From Candidatus Planktophila lacus (GTDB taxonomy: Bacteria; Actinomycetota; Actinomycetes; Nanopelagicales; Nanopelagicaceae), in the NCBI RefSeq assembly GCF_002287925.1, contig NZ_CP016769.1, forward strand, positions 372,001-436,000: a stretch of 64,000 nt of DNA. The letters are read 5' to 3'. This document shows positions 19,538 to 27,307 of the stretch, piece after piece; within the stretch, counting starts at the first letter, position 1; every line of letters begins with the position of its first letter. Below the pieces are notes generated by a model. The model worked only from the letters and a program-made list of their open reading frames with translations, did not search any database and was not told the DNA's origin. The position numbers were made by a program, and so were the translations under genes.

Positions 19538-21037
19538 TTATTCAACCCAGTTAAAGGTCCGCTCCACTGCACGTTTCCATTGCGCTGCGCCAATGGTTCG
19601 GGTTTTCTCATCACTTTCTGCCTGCCATCGCCGATCTTGGCGCCATTGCGCTTTAACTTCATCTGTTGATTTCCAGAAACCAATTGCTAAGCCCGCTGCA
19701 TATGCCGCACCGAGCGCCGTGGTCTCGGTAATCAAAGGTTTAACGATATCTATGCCCATTACATCTGCTTGTAATTGCATACATAGTTGATTTGCAGTTA
19801 TACCGCCATCAACTTTCATCTCAGTCATTGCAATGCCGCTATCTGCAACCATCGCTTCCATGATCTCCATAGTTTGATAGCAAATCGCATCCAAAGCAGC
19901 ACGGGCTAGGTGTGCCTTAGTTGTGGCGCGAGTTAGACCAACAATTACTCCGCGCGCATCGCTGCGCCAATACGGTGCAAATAAACCAGAGAAGGCGGGC
20001 ACGAAATAAACACCACCAGAGTCTTTAACCTGTAGCGCAAGTGCTTCGACTTCAGATGCAGATGAAATTATTCCGAGTTGATCACGTAACCATTGAATAG
20101 CTGAGCCAGTTACCGCAACTGAGCCTTCAAGAGCATATTGAGCAGGTTGGTCGCCGAATTTGAAGCAGACTGTTGTTAAGAGACCATGTTTGGAGCGAAC
20201 TATTTCAGTTCCGGTATTTAGCAGCGCAAAGTTACCGGTGCCATAAGTAGTCTTGGAACTTCCCTTTTCAAAACAGGCTTGGCCAACCATGGCAGCATGT
20301 TGATCGCCAAGAATTCCTGCAATAGGAATTTGGGCTGCAAAGGGACCGCTCTTAATAGATTCTCCATACACTTCAGATGATGATTTGATCTCAGGCAAAA
20401 TTGCTAATGGGATATCAAAGATCGCCAGCAGCTCGCTATCCCAAGCAAGAGTCTGCAAGTTCATAAGCATGGTGCGCGATGCATTTGTTACATCTGTTAT
20501 GTGCAGACCGTCAGATAGATTCCAAGTGAGCCAAGAATCAATCGTGCCAATCCGCAGGGTTCCTGCGGCTAGCGCCCGTTTAACCGAATCCACATTATTT
20601 AGCAGCCAATTGATTTTGCTTGCTGAAAAATATGGCGCAATCGCAAGGCCGGTGCGGCTAGTAAGGAGTTCTTTATCTGATTGAGATAGGCCATCTAGGA
20701 AATCAGCGGTCCGGGTATCTTGCCAAACAATTGCGTGATGTAGCGCTTTACCGGTCTGCGCATCCCAGGCCACGATCGTTTCGCGTTGATTGGTAATGCC
20801 GATCGCGCTTATCTCTATTGAATCCAGACTGGCCTTTTTTTCAGCGGCAGCAATTGCTTCTTTGATCACCGATTGTGTGTTCTGCCAGATCTCACCAGCA
20901 TCGTGCTCTACCCAACCAGGGTGAGGGGTGAATTGTTGGTGTTCCTTTTGGGCTATAGCAATAACAGCGCCTGATTTATCAAAGATCATGCAACGAGTGC
21001 TGCTCGTTCCTTGATCAAGACTGGCTATATATGACAT
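19538..21037 (-). CDS. glpK: Glycerol kinase
   Basis: Converts glycerol to glycerol-3-phosphate with ATP. FGGY-family kinase of 499 aa. Visible features are the phosphate-1 loop DQGTSSTRCMIFD, GWVEHDAGEIW, GILGDQHAAMVGQ, GSSKTTYGTGNF, and KVDGGITANQLCMQ. It diverges from glpD with only 50 bp between. On this strand TAGGCT ends 7 nt before the ATG, suggesting a leaderless start. No glycerol facilitator or GlpR-type regulator is beside it. Confidence 0.97.
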   Translation of the reverse strand: MSYIASLDQGTSSTRCMIFDKSGAVIAIAQKEHQQFTPHPGWVEHDAGEIWQNTQSVIKEAIAAAEKKASLDSIEISAIGITNQRETIVAWDAQTGKALHHAIVWQDTRTADFLDGLSQSDKELLTSRTGLAIAPYFSASKINWLLNNVDSVKRALAAGTLRIGTIDSWLTWNLSDGLHITDVTNASRTMLMNLQTLAWDSELLAIFDIPLAILPEIKSSSEVYGESIKSGPFAAQIPIAGILGDQHAAMVGQACFEKGSSKTTYGTGNFALLNTGTEIVRSKHGLLTTVCFKFGDQPAQYALEGSVAVTGSAIQWLRDQLGIISSASEVEALALQVKDSGGVYFVPAFSGLFAPYWRSDARGVIVGLTRATTKAHLARAALDAICYQTMEIMEAMVADSGIAMTEMKVDGGITANQLCMQLQADVMGIDIVKPLITETTALGAAYAAGLAIGFWKSTDEVKAQWRQDRRWQAESDEKTRTIGAAQWKRAVERTFNWVE

Positions 21038-21087
21038 ATCCTTAAGCCTATAACGAAAGTATTCGAGACGGTAGGGCGGGAGAGTAA

Positions 21088-22749
21088 ATGTTTGATTCGC
21101 AGTTAAATCCTGCGCAACGTATCGCCGCCCTTAAGTCTTTGGCATCAGATGAATTCGATGTATTAATTATTGGCGGGGGAGTCACCGGTGTTGGTGCAGC
21201 GTTAGATGCCGCATCACGCGGATTAAAAGTAGCTCTCGTAGAAAACCAAGATATTGCAGCCGGTACATCAAGCCGCTCAAGCAAGTTAATTCACGGTGGC
21301 CTTCGTTACCTCGAACAATATGATTTCAAGTTAGTCCGCGAAGCGCTGCATGAGCGCGAGTTAATGGTTTCATCCTTAGCACCGCATCTAGTTAAGCCTG
21401 TTGGATTTTTATATCCGCTCCATGAAAAGTATCGCGAACGCACCTATGTCGGCGCCGGCCTTGCTCTCTACGATGTGCTCCGTGGTTTTCAGCGCGCACT
21501 TCCTTGGCATAAACATTTAAGTGAAAAGAAGATCGCAACTATCGCGCCATCTTTACGTGGCGATCTAATCAACGGCGCAATTAAGTACTTTGATGCTCAA
21601 GTAGATGATGCTCGTCACACCTTGGTGGTCGCACGTACCGCCGCACGTCACGGTGCAATCATCGCCACTCGTGTGCAATGTGAGGAGCTAATTCGCGATG
21701 GAAAGCGCGTAGTTGGTGCAAAAGTTCGCGACCTTAACTCTGGCAAGAAGATAACTGTTAGCGCCAAGGTAACTGTGATGTGCGCAGGCGTTTGGAGCGA
21801 TGAACTCCATGAGAAATTTGGAATTAAACCTGGCTATAAAGTTGCCATGAGTAAAGGCGCTCATATCGTGTTGCCCAAGAGTGCGATTAAATCTGAGGCC
21901 GGAATCATTCTAAAGACTTCAGTTTCAGTCTTATTTATTATTCCTTGGGCCGATAAATGGATTGTCGGTACAACAGATACTCCATATAAGGCAGATCGCA
22001 CCAACCCGGTCGCCACAAAAGAAGATGTTGAATACATAATTGATCAGGCAAATCGCGTTCTACACCCCAAAATTGATGCCGCGGATATTCTCGGTGTTTA
22101 TGCTGGCTTGCGTCCGCTGGTGGCTAACGCAGCAGGATCCACAACTACAAAACTCTCACGCGAACACACTGTCGATCGCCCGGTCCCAGGATTTGTAAGT
22201 ATCGCTGGCGGCAAGTACACCACCTATCGCGTTATGGGTAAGGATGTTATTGATCTAGCCGTTAACGATCTACGCCGGATCGTTGCTGAATCAATTACCG
22301 AGAAATTACCTGCAATTGGCGCTGATGGTTACTTTGCTCTAGTTCAGCAGAGTGCGCAGTTGGCGCAGATGAGTGGCATAGCGCAAACAACAATTACTCA
22401 TCTCCTAGATCGCTACGGATCGCTAATTAACGAAATATTTGAAATCATCGACGCAGATAAGAAGATGGCAGAACCGCTCACGCCAGAACTTGCCTATCTA
22501 AAAGCAGAGATCATTTATGCAGTAACCCATGAAGGAGCACAGAGCGTTGATGATGTTCTCTCGCGCCGCACGCGAATTGCATTTGAAGCAAGCGATGGTG
22601 GCGAAGCGATTGCCGCAACAGTTGCCACGCTGATCGCACCGATATTGGGTTGGGATGCCGCGGCGAAGAAAGCTTCAGTTTCCGAATTTACAAGCCATTT
22701 AAAGAACGAACGAGCAGCGTTAGATAAATTGCTTACTCGTACTCGCTAA
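21088..22749 (+). CDS. glpD: Glycerol-3-phosphate dehydrogenase (FAD)
   Basis: Membrane-associated FAD enzyme oxidising glycerol-3-phosphate to dihydroxyacetone phosphate and passing electrons to quinone. The N-terminal dinucleotide fold is VLIIGGGVTGVGAALDAASRG (in part). GTSSRSSKLIHGGLRYLEQ is the family signature, and the C-terminal GlpD domain follows from about residue 400. Start ATG has GGGAGAG upstream. With the divergent glpK it makes a complete glycerol-to-DHAP route. Ends by a 4-bp overlap with the convergent muramidase gene. Confidence 0.96.
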   Translation: MFDSQLNPAQRIAALKSLASDEFDVLIIGGGVTGVGAALDAASRGLKVALVENQDIAAGTSSRSSKLIHGGLRYLEQYDFKLVREALHERELMVSSLAPHLVKPVGFLYPLHEKYRERTYVGAGLALYDVLRGFQRALPWHKHLSEKKIATIAPSLRGDLINGAIKYFDAQVDDARHTLVVARTAARHGAIIATRVQCEELIRDGKRVVGAKVRDLNSGKKITVSAKVTVMCAGVWSDELHEKFGIKPGYKVAMSKGAHIVLPKSAIKSEAGIILKTSVSVLFIIPWADKWIVGTTDTPYKADRTNPVATKEDVEYIIDQANRVLHPKIDAADILGVYAGLRPLVANAAGSTTTKLSREHTVDRPVPGFVSIAGGKYTTYRVMGKDVIDLAVNDLRRIVAESITEKLPAIGADGYFALVQQSAQLAQMSGIAQTTITHLLDRYGSLINEIFEIIDADKKMAEPLTPELAYLKAEIIYAVTHEGAQSVDDVLSRRTRIAFEASDGGEAIAATVATLIAPILGWDAAAKKASVSEFTSHLKNERAALDKLLTRTR

Positions 22750-24368
22750 TTCTTTATCTGATTCCTGCATCCATCAGTAGTTGGCTTCTTTGTAGGAGCA
22801 ACAGTTGGCTTCGGAGTAGGTGTTGGTAGGTTTGGATCTCCTGGCAAAATCGATAGCGTAATTGGTGATCGACTTTCTGCGTGGGTACCAGTTGCATCTT
22901 TAAATCCGATTCGCCCGGTCCATGTTCCCGCAGGTATTCCCTTAATAGTTAGCTTCCAAGATCCGCTAGTTGATCTAACCACCGTTTGAACTGGCTTAGG
23001 TTCGATTGGATTATCGGAGTTGGTATAGAAACGAACTGTGCCTGTAACAACGGGTTTTCCATCTGGGCGAGTTACATCAACCTCTAACGTCACAGGTTTA
23101 TCACTGGTCGTAAATTTCACATTCTTAAATACCAATGTGCTTGTTTCATTGATTGGCATCTGATCAACTACTTCAGGAAACCAACTGCCCTTGACCAAAT
23201 CTAGGAAGGCGCTTGGCTCTCCTCGGAATACATTTAAATCAAGGCGCGAACCGGGAACTCCATACTTTGGTGCGATACCGCAAGATGAGTATTGCCAGAT
23301 GATCCATTGTGATGAGCAGTTAGCAGCGGTCCAAGAGTGCACATAGCAACCGCCCTCCTTAAGCCCAGGCTGTCCAAGTGGATCGGCAGGGTCAATTCCA
23401 TATTGCGCTAGCCAGAGTGGATATTGGCGCAGCTCGTTATCACGGACCATCGCACCTTCCAGGAAGCTCGGGTATGAATACAAGATTGGCATGCGGTCTG
23501 TTTTTTCGCGCAGCACCTTAAGGAAAGTTTTTGCCCAGAGAGTTATCTGTGCCTTTGGTAGGTATCTGGCACAAGTTTTCCCAGACAGACGCACACAGTT
23601 ATTCTCTAAATCGAGTGCGTAAGGAAGGTCGCGATCGTTGTAGCCGCCAAGTGCGCCGAGGCGCCAGATAACTTTCTGCGCCTGGGTTTGCGCATCCGTG
23701 ATTACTTCAGCATCTGTCTTTACATCTGGCAAAACAGCATAATGGTAGAAACCGGTATACATTCCTGCAGCCTGCGCGGCCAATCTATCCATGATCACAT
23801 ATTTCAAGGCAAGTGCATCTGCTTCATCGCGAGAATCCGATGCTTTGATCATTACAAAGCGCATTCCAGCACTGTACTTCTTAACAAAATCAATCGGTGC
23901 GCCATTTGGATGTTGCCAGCGACTTACATCAGAGCCGTGGATTCGCCCACCTGGACCGAGCTGATCAATCATTACTGTTGATGAAGCGCTAGAAATTTCA
24001 GGAACAGAGCGGACTGTTATCTCACGGATATTTGAATAAATACTTTTTGAGCCTATTTTTACCTTCGCACGGTATTTAACTTGGGCATTTAGCGCGGTGG
24101 CGACAGCGACAACTTTCCAAGTTCCAACCCGTGCACTTCTTGTTGAAAACCTCGTATCTTGCCATTTGCCATTTAACTGGATCTGGATCTCTACTTTTAC
24201 CGCAGATTTTGCTGGCTTTAAATTTCCATAGAGAGTAACAACTGGTTCTTCGCCGCCCGGAGTTTGAAGGACAGTCAAACTCAACTTCGATGTAGCAGCG
24301 TTAGTTGAAACAGTTTGAATTGAGAAGAGCGCAAGGCTCATGACAAGCACCGAAATTATTTTTTTCAT
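22746..24368 (-). CDS. Secreted GH25 muramidase with flanking Ig-like domains
   Basis: Probably cleaves peptidoglycan glycan strands. A signal peptide (residues 1-25, ending TNAA) is followed by a beta-sandwich-like region (about 28-120). The GH25 lysozyme domain starts at IHGSDVSRWQHP, has RFVMIKASD and GFYHYAV, and ends near WQYSS (about 145-385). A second Ig-like region and a Pro/Thr/Lys-rich tail (PTPTPKPTVAPTKKPT) follow, and might hold the protein in the wall. Cysteine pairs suit an exported protein. GAGGAAT upstream of the ATG is a clear ribosome site. A role in wall remodelling or attack on other bacteria are both possible. Confidence 0.87.
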   Translation of the reverse strand: MKKIISVLVMSLALFSIQTVSTNAATSKLSLTVLQTPGGEEPVVTLYGNLKPAKSAVKVEIQIQLNGKWQDTRFSTRSARVGTWKVVAVATALNAQVKYRAKVKIGSKSIYSNIREITVRSVPEISSASSTVMIDQLGPGGRIHGSDVSRWQHPNGAPIDFVKKYSAGMRFVMIKASDSRDEADALALKYVIMDRLAAQAAGMYTGFYHYAVLPDVKTDAEVITDAQTQAQKVIWRLGALGGYNDRDLPYALDLENNCVRLSGKTCARYLPKAQITLWAKTFLKVLREKTDRMPILYSYPSFLEGAMVRDNELRQYPLWLAQYGIDPADPLGQPGLKEGGCYVHSWTAANCSSQWIIWQYSSCGIAPKYGVPGSRLDLNVFRGEPSAFLDLVKGSWFPEVVDQMPINETSTLVFKNVKFTTSDKPVTLEVDVTRPDGKPVVTGTVRFYTNSDNPIEPKPVQTVVRSTSGSWKLTIKGIPAGTWTGRIGFKDATGTHAESRSPITLSILPGDPNLPTPTPKPTVAPTKKPTTDGCRNQIKN

Positions 24369-24637
24369 GCTAATTCCTCAATTTCAATCGACGTAGATAG
24401 AATTTCTTGGATTGAGGCTTTAAGTGAGTTCTCTAGCTTTACTCGAGTAGGAGAGTATTCGTGCCCGCCAGAGAATTTGCGGGCATCAGAGAAATCTAAT
24501 TTCAAGGTAGTTCCATCGAATTCGGCAAGGCGAGCATCGAAGTAGGCGATCCAAGCTACGCGATCGTGCGACTCAAGATGGTCCAAAACATCATTCCACC
24601 GGCTACGAAGTTCAGCCAAAGAAAGGGAAGTCGACAT
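24365..24637 (-). CDS. Small uncharacterised protein, faint DnaX-tail resemblance
   Basis: A 90-residue soluble protein beginning MSTSLSLAELRSRWNDVLDHLE. ATG 24637 is preferred over an upstream in-frame ATG because TAAAGT (24645-24650 on this strand) lies 7 nt before it. The pattern of a W..VLD..L helix followed by ARLAEFDGTTLKLDF resembles the C-terminal ligand-like domain of DNA polymerase III gamma/tau, but the similarity is by eye and weak. It overlaps the muramidase start by 4 bp, so the two are probably coupled. Function unknown. Confidence 0.6.
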   Translation of the reverse strand: MSTSLSLAELRSRWNDVLDHLESHDRVAWIAYFDARLAEFDGTTLKLDFSDARKFSGGHEYSPTRVKLENSLKASIQEILSTSIEIEELA

Positions 24638-24674
24638 GGCACAAACTTTAGTGGGTGCGTTAAATATGTTAGAG

Positions 24675-25349
24675 CTAGTGGCGCGGTGCGCCGATCCATT
24701 TGAAGTACTCACCCGTTAAAACAACGCGAAGATTCTGAGTTCGATCTGGGAGCACTTTCAGATGTTGTGCGATTCGGGCAACTATCTGCTCTACAGATTT
24801 CTCGCTAACAAATCGAACCCTTGCTATCTCAGAGTTACTTAGCCCGTTAGCCAGTAAGCGGAATGTCTCTATCTGGATATCTGTGAATTCATTGAGAATG
24901 GATGTAAAAGAGTTCTCGTGCAGAGAGCCATGGCTATCTACCCAGGACATCTTCTCTTTGGCATCTACGGCAGCAATAGAACGCAAAATCGCGTGGCTAA
25001 CAACCGTAAGGTCTGCGATTGATTTCTTTAATATTACTTGCGCACCTAATGGAATCTGCTTCTCTAAAAGTCCAAGTAAACGCAGATCCGGGCATGCAGT
25101 CATTAAAACGATTCCGAGAGATGGGTTTACCTTTCGAAATTTGTTAACCAGCTTAAGTGCTTCTGCACCAGAGAACTGCAAATCAATTAGTACAACTTGA
25201 GGGGAGAGAAACTTGTAGAGATTATCTGCGATCTCATCAGTTCCTGCCTCGGCGACAACGTTTACAGATTGCAAACGAAGGGCGGCGCTCAGAGTAGCTA
25301 ACTCGAATGCGTCGTCACTTGCAACGAGAACTGTTGGGGAAATGGCCAC
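24675..25349 (-). CDS. Orphan LuxR/NarL-type response regulator
   Basis: An N-terminal receiver-like domain (residues 5-120; LIDLQF carries the likely phospho-Asp, KKS the conserved lysine near 109) and a C-terminal LuxR-type helix-turn-helix (LLANGLSNSEIARVRFVSEKSVEQ, in part). It should be a DNA-binding regulator. No histidine kinase gene lies near, so the partner is elsewhere or the receiver works without phosphorylation. The start is GTG. Upstream lies a 30-bp run made only of A and T (25389-25418). Confidence 0.8.
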   Translation of the reverse strand: MAISPTVLVASDDAFELATLSAALRLQSVNVVAEAGTDEIADNLYKFLSPQVVLIDLQFSGAEALKLVNKFRKVNPSLGIVLMTACPDLRLLGLLEKQIPLGAQVILKKSIADLTVVSHAILRSIAAVDAKEKMSWVDSHGSLHENSFTSILNEFTDIQIETFRLLANGLSNSEIARVRFVSEKSVEQIVARIAQHLKVLPDRTQNLRVVLTGEYFKWIGAPRH

Positions 25350-25430
25350 ATCTCAAGGTAGTGCATAGGTGATGTCGGGGTGATACGGAAATTAAATAAA
25401 TATAAAATAAATAAAAATCTGGGGCTAGCC

Positions 25431-26270
25431 CTACTTTAGTATTTTTCTAATTGCATCGGGAATAAATTCAATGATTGATGTGGCAGAAATGGGGGAACCC
25501 AGAGATGCCAAAAGTGCGGCGCTGTTATGAATAAATGCGCCAGTTGCAGCAACGCGCGCTAAATTATTTTTATCATTTAATATTTCGATGTAATTTGTGG
25601 CAACAAGCGCGCCAATTATTCCCGCGAGTACATCTCCACTTCCAGCTGTGGCAAGCCACGGTGTTGCTTTAGGAAGTTCAATTAAAAAATCTGGTTGCGC
25701 AATATAGGTGGTTGAACCTTTCAAAAGTACTGTAACACCTAACTTCTCAGTAGCAATCATTGACCACTTCTTGGGATCCGCTTCAATCGCCTCTGATGAG
25801 ACCTGAATTCCGCGCTTCACAAGTAGCTTTGCGAGTTCTCCAGCGTGAGGTGTTATCAAAGTTGGCTGAGATAACTTCCCGGCCCAGTCCAGCGCGCCTG
25901 CATCAAGAACTGTCGGCACGCTCTGTGCGCTCATTAACTTAAACCAGCGATGGCGTAGCCAGGTTGTGTAGTCGCTATATTTTTTATCGCTCACACCTGA
26001 TCCAACGAGCCAAGCATCGACCTTTCCTGGTTGAACCAGAGCCTCTGGAGTAGCGTGCAGGACAAGGTGAGCCAGTCCAGATGAACTATGGAAGCGCAGA
26101 ACCCCAAGGCCAGTAGCCAGCGCTGCCTTTGAAGTTAATACAGCAGCGCCTGGAAACTGCGCAGATCCAGTTATTACTCCCAGCGTTCCGCGAGAATATT
26201 TATGATCTAACGCGCTTGGAACGATGATGTGCTTCTTTGAATCTTTAGCAGTCCAACGTTGGCTCTTCAT
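25431..26270 (-). CDS. nnrD: ADP/ATP-dependent NAD(P)H-hydrate dehydratase
   Basis: Repairs hydrated NAD(P)H. Ribokinase-like fold with GVITGSAQFPGAAVLTSKAA near residue 33, LDAGALDW, LITPHAGELAKLL, LLKGSTT, and the catalytic Gly-Ser-Gly-Asp loop TAGSGDVLAGIIGAL near the C-terminus. At 279 aa the epimerase (YjeF N-terminal) half found in many bacterial fusions is absent; it may be encoded elsewhere. TAAGAT lies 7 nt before the ATG on this strand. Confidence 0.88.
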   Translation of the reverse strand: MKSQRWTAKDSKKHIIVPSALDHKYSRGTLGVITGSAQFPGAAVLTSKAALATGLGVLRFHSSSGLAHLVLHATPEALVQPGKVDAWLVGSGVSDKKYSDYTTWLRHRWFKLMSAQSVPTVLDAGALDWAGKLSQPTLITPHAGELAKLLVKRGIQVSSEAIEADPKKWSMIATEKLGVTVLLKGSTTYIAQPDFLIELPKATPWLATAGSGDVLAGIIGALVATNYIEILNDKNNLARVAATGAFIHNSAALLASLGSPISATSIIEFIPDAIRKILK

Positions 26271-26277
26271 GAACGCT

Positions 26278-26319
26278 ATCTTACGCCTGATTGGCTAAAG
26301 CCAAATTTGCAAGTATTGT
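26278..26319. promoter_or_regulatory. Divergent leaderless promoters, nnrD and oxidoreductase
   Basis: Minus strand: TAAGAT (26278-26283), 7 nt from the nnrD ATG. Plus strand: TTGGCT (26291-26296), a 17-bp spacer and TATTGT (26314-26319), 7 nt before ATG 26327. The TTG at 26291 that could pass for a start codon is better read as the -35 box. Confidence 0.6.
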
Positions 26320-26326
26320 CCCCGTT

Positions 26327-27304
26327 ATGGAAAAAGGACTCGGAAAAGTACGTTGGGGATTTATCGGCGCAGGTTACATTGCAAAGTTAGCGCTATATCC
26401 AGCCTTACTAAACTCAAAAGATGGTGAGATCTATGCCGTTGGCGCAAAAGATCGCGAAAGAGGGCTAGCACTTTCTCCTTCTGGTTTGGTTTACACCGAC
26501 TATGACGAACTCCTTGCTGATCCAAAGGTAGAGGCGATCTACATTTCGCTTCCAAATTCACTTCACATCGAATGGTCAATCAAAGCGATGCGCGCTGGAA
26601 AACATGTGCTCTGCGAAAAGCCTGCCGCGATGAACGTTGCACAGCTAAAGGAAGCAATTGCTGTTGCAAATGAAACCGGCTTGATCTTTATGGAGGCGAG
26701 CTGGAACCGCTGGCATCCGCGCACTCTGCGCCTTAAAGAGATTGTTGATTCAGGTGTGATTGGTGAAGTAAAGACAATTCGCTCCGCATTTACTTATGAT
26801 GGTTTAGATCCTGCAAATATCCGTGCGATCTACGAACTCGGTGGTGGCGGGCTTTACGACCTTGGACCTTATTCAGTTGCCGCTCCAATATGGTTAATGG
26901 ACTTTGCACCAGTAAGCAATATAAAGACAGATGTGAAGTGGCATCCAGGTGGATGCGACGAAACCGTTACGACTTCATTTGATATCGGTGGAGCACATGC
27001 GCAAGCGCTAACTTCGATGAATACTCCCAACACTCTTTACTTTGATGTGGTTGGCACAAAAGGTCGAGTCTCAATGACCGGAAACGATGCCTTTAACTCG
27101 CATAACAAAGCCAGCACACTGGAAGTTGAAGTTGATGGAAAGGTAACGGTTGAAAACTTTGCCGCCTGCGATCCTTATCAACTAATGGCAGATGCCATGT
27201 CGCGCCGGATTCGTGGGGGAGAAGGCTGGCTTATGCCGCATTCTCAATCGATTGCTTTCGCAGAAGTTTTTGAACGAGCCTTTGAGGTAATGGGACGACC
27301 TTAA
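26327..27304 (+). CDS. Gfo/Idh/MocA family oxidoreductase
   Basis: NAD(P)-dependent sugar or polyol dehydrogenase of unknown substrate, 325 aa from the chosen ATG. Rossmann motif GFIGAGYIAKLA; CEKPAAMN with the conserved lysine; EASWNRWHP; and GGGGLYDLGPYS. ATG 26327 is preferred to TTG 26291 because the latter is the -35 box of a well-spaced promoter. An acyl-CoA ligase gene follows after 3 bp, so the pair is an operon, but no biochemical link between them is evident. Confidence 0.87.
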   Translation: MEKGLGKVRWGFIGAGYIAKLALYPALLNSKDGEIYAVGAKDRERGLALSPSGLVYTDYDELLADPKVEAIYISLPNSLHIEWSIKAMRAGKHVLCEKPAAMNVAQLKEAIAVANETGLIFMEASWNRWHPRTLRLKEIVDSGVIGEVKTIRSAFTYDGLDPANIRAIYELGGGGLYDLGPYSVAAPIWLMDFAPVSNIKTDVKWHPGGCDETVTTSFDIGGAHAQALTSMNTPNTLYFDVVGTKGRVSMTGNDAFNSHNKASTLEVEVDGKVTVENFAACDPYQLMADAMSRRIRGGEGWLMPHSQSIAFAEVFERAFEVMGRP

Positions 27305-27307
27305 TTA

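Noticed and set aside
26291-26326. TTG 26291 as start of the oxidoreductase
   Set aside because: TTGGCT here is the -35 of a 17-bp-spaced promoter whose -10 lies 7 nt before ATG 26327; the extra 12 residues match nothing in the family.
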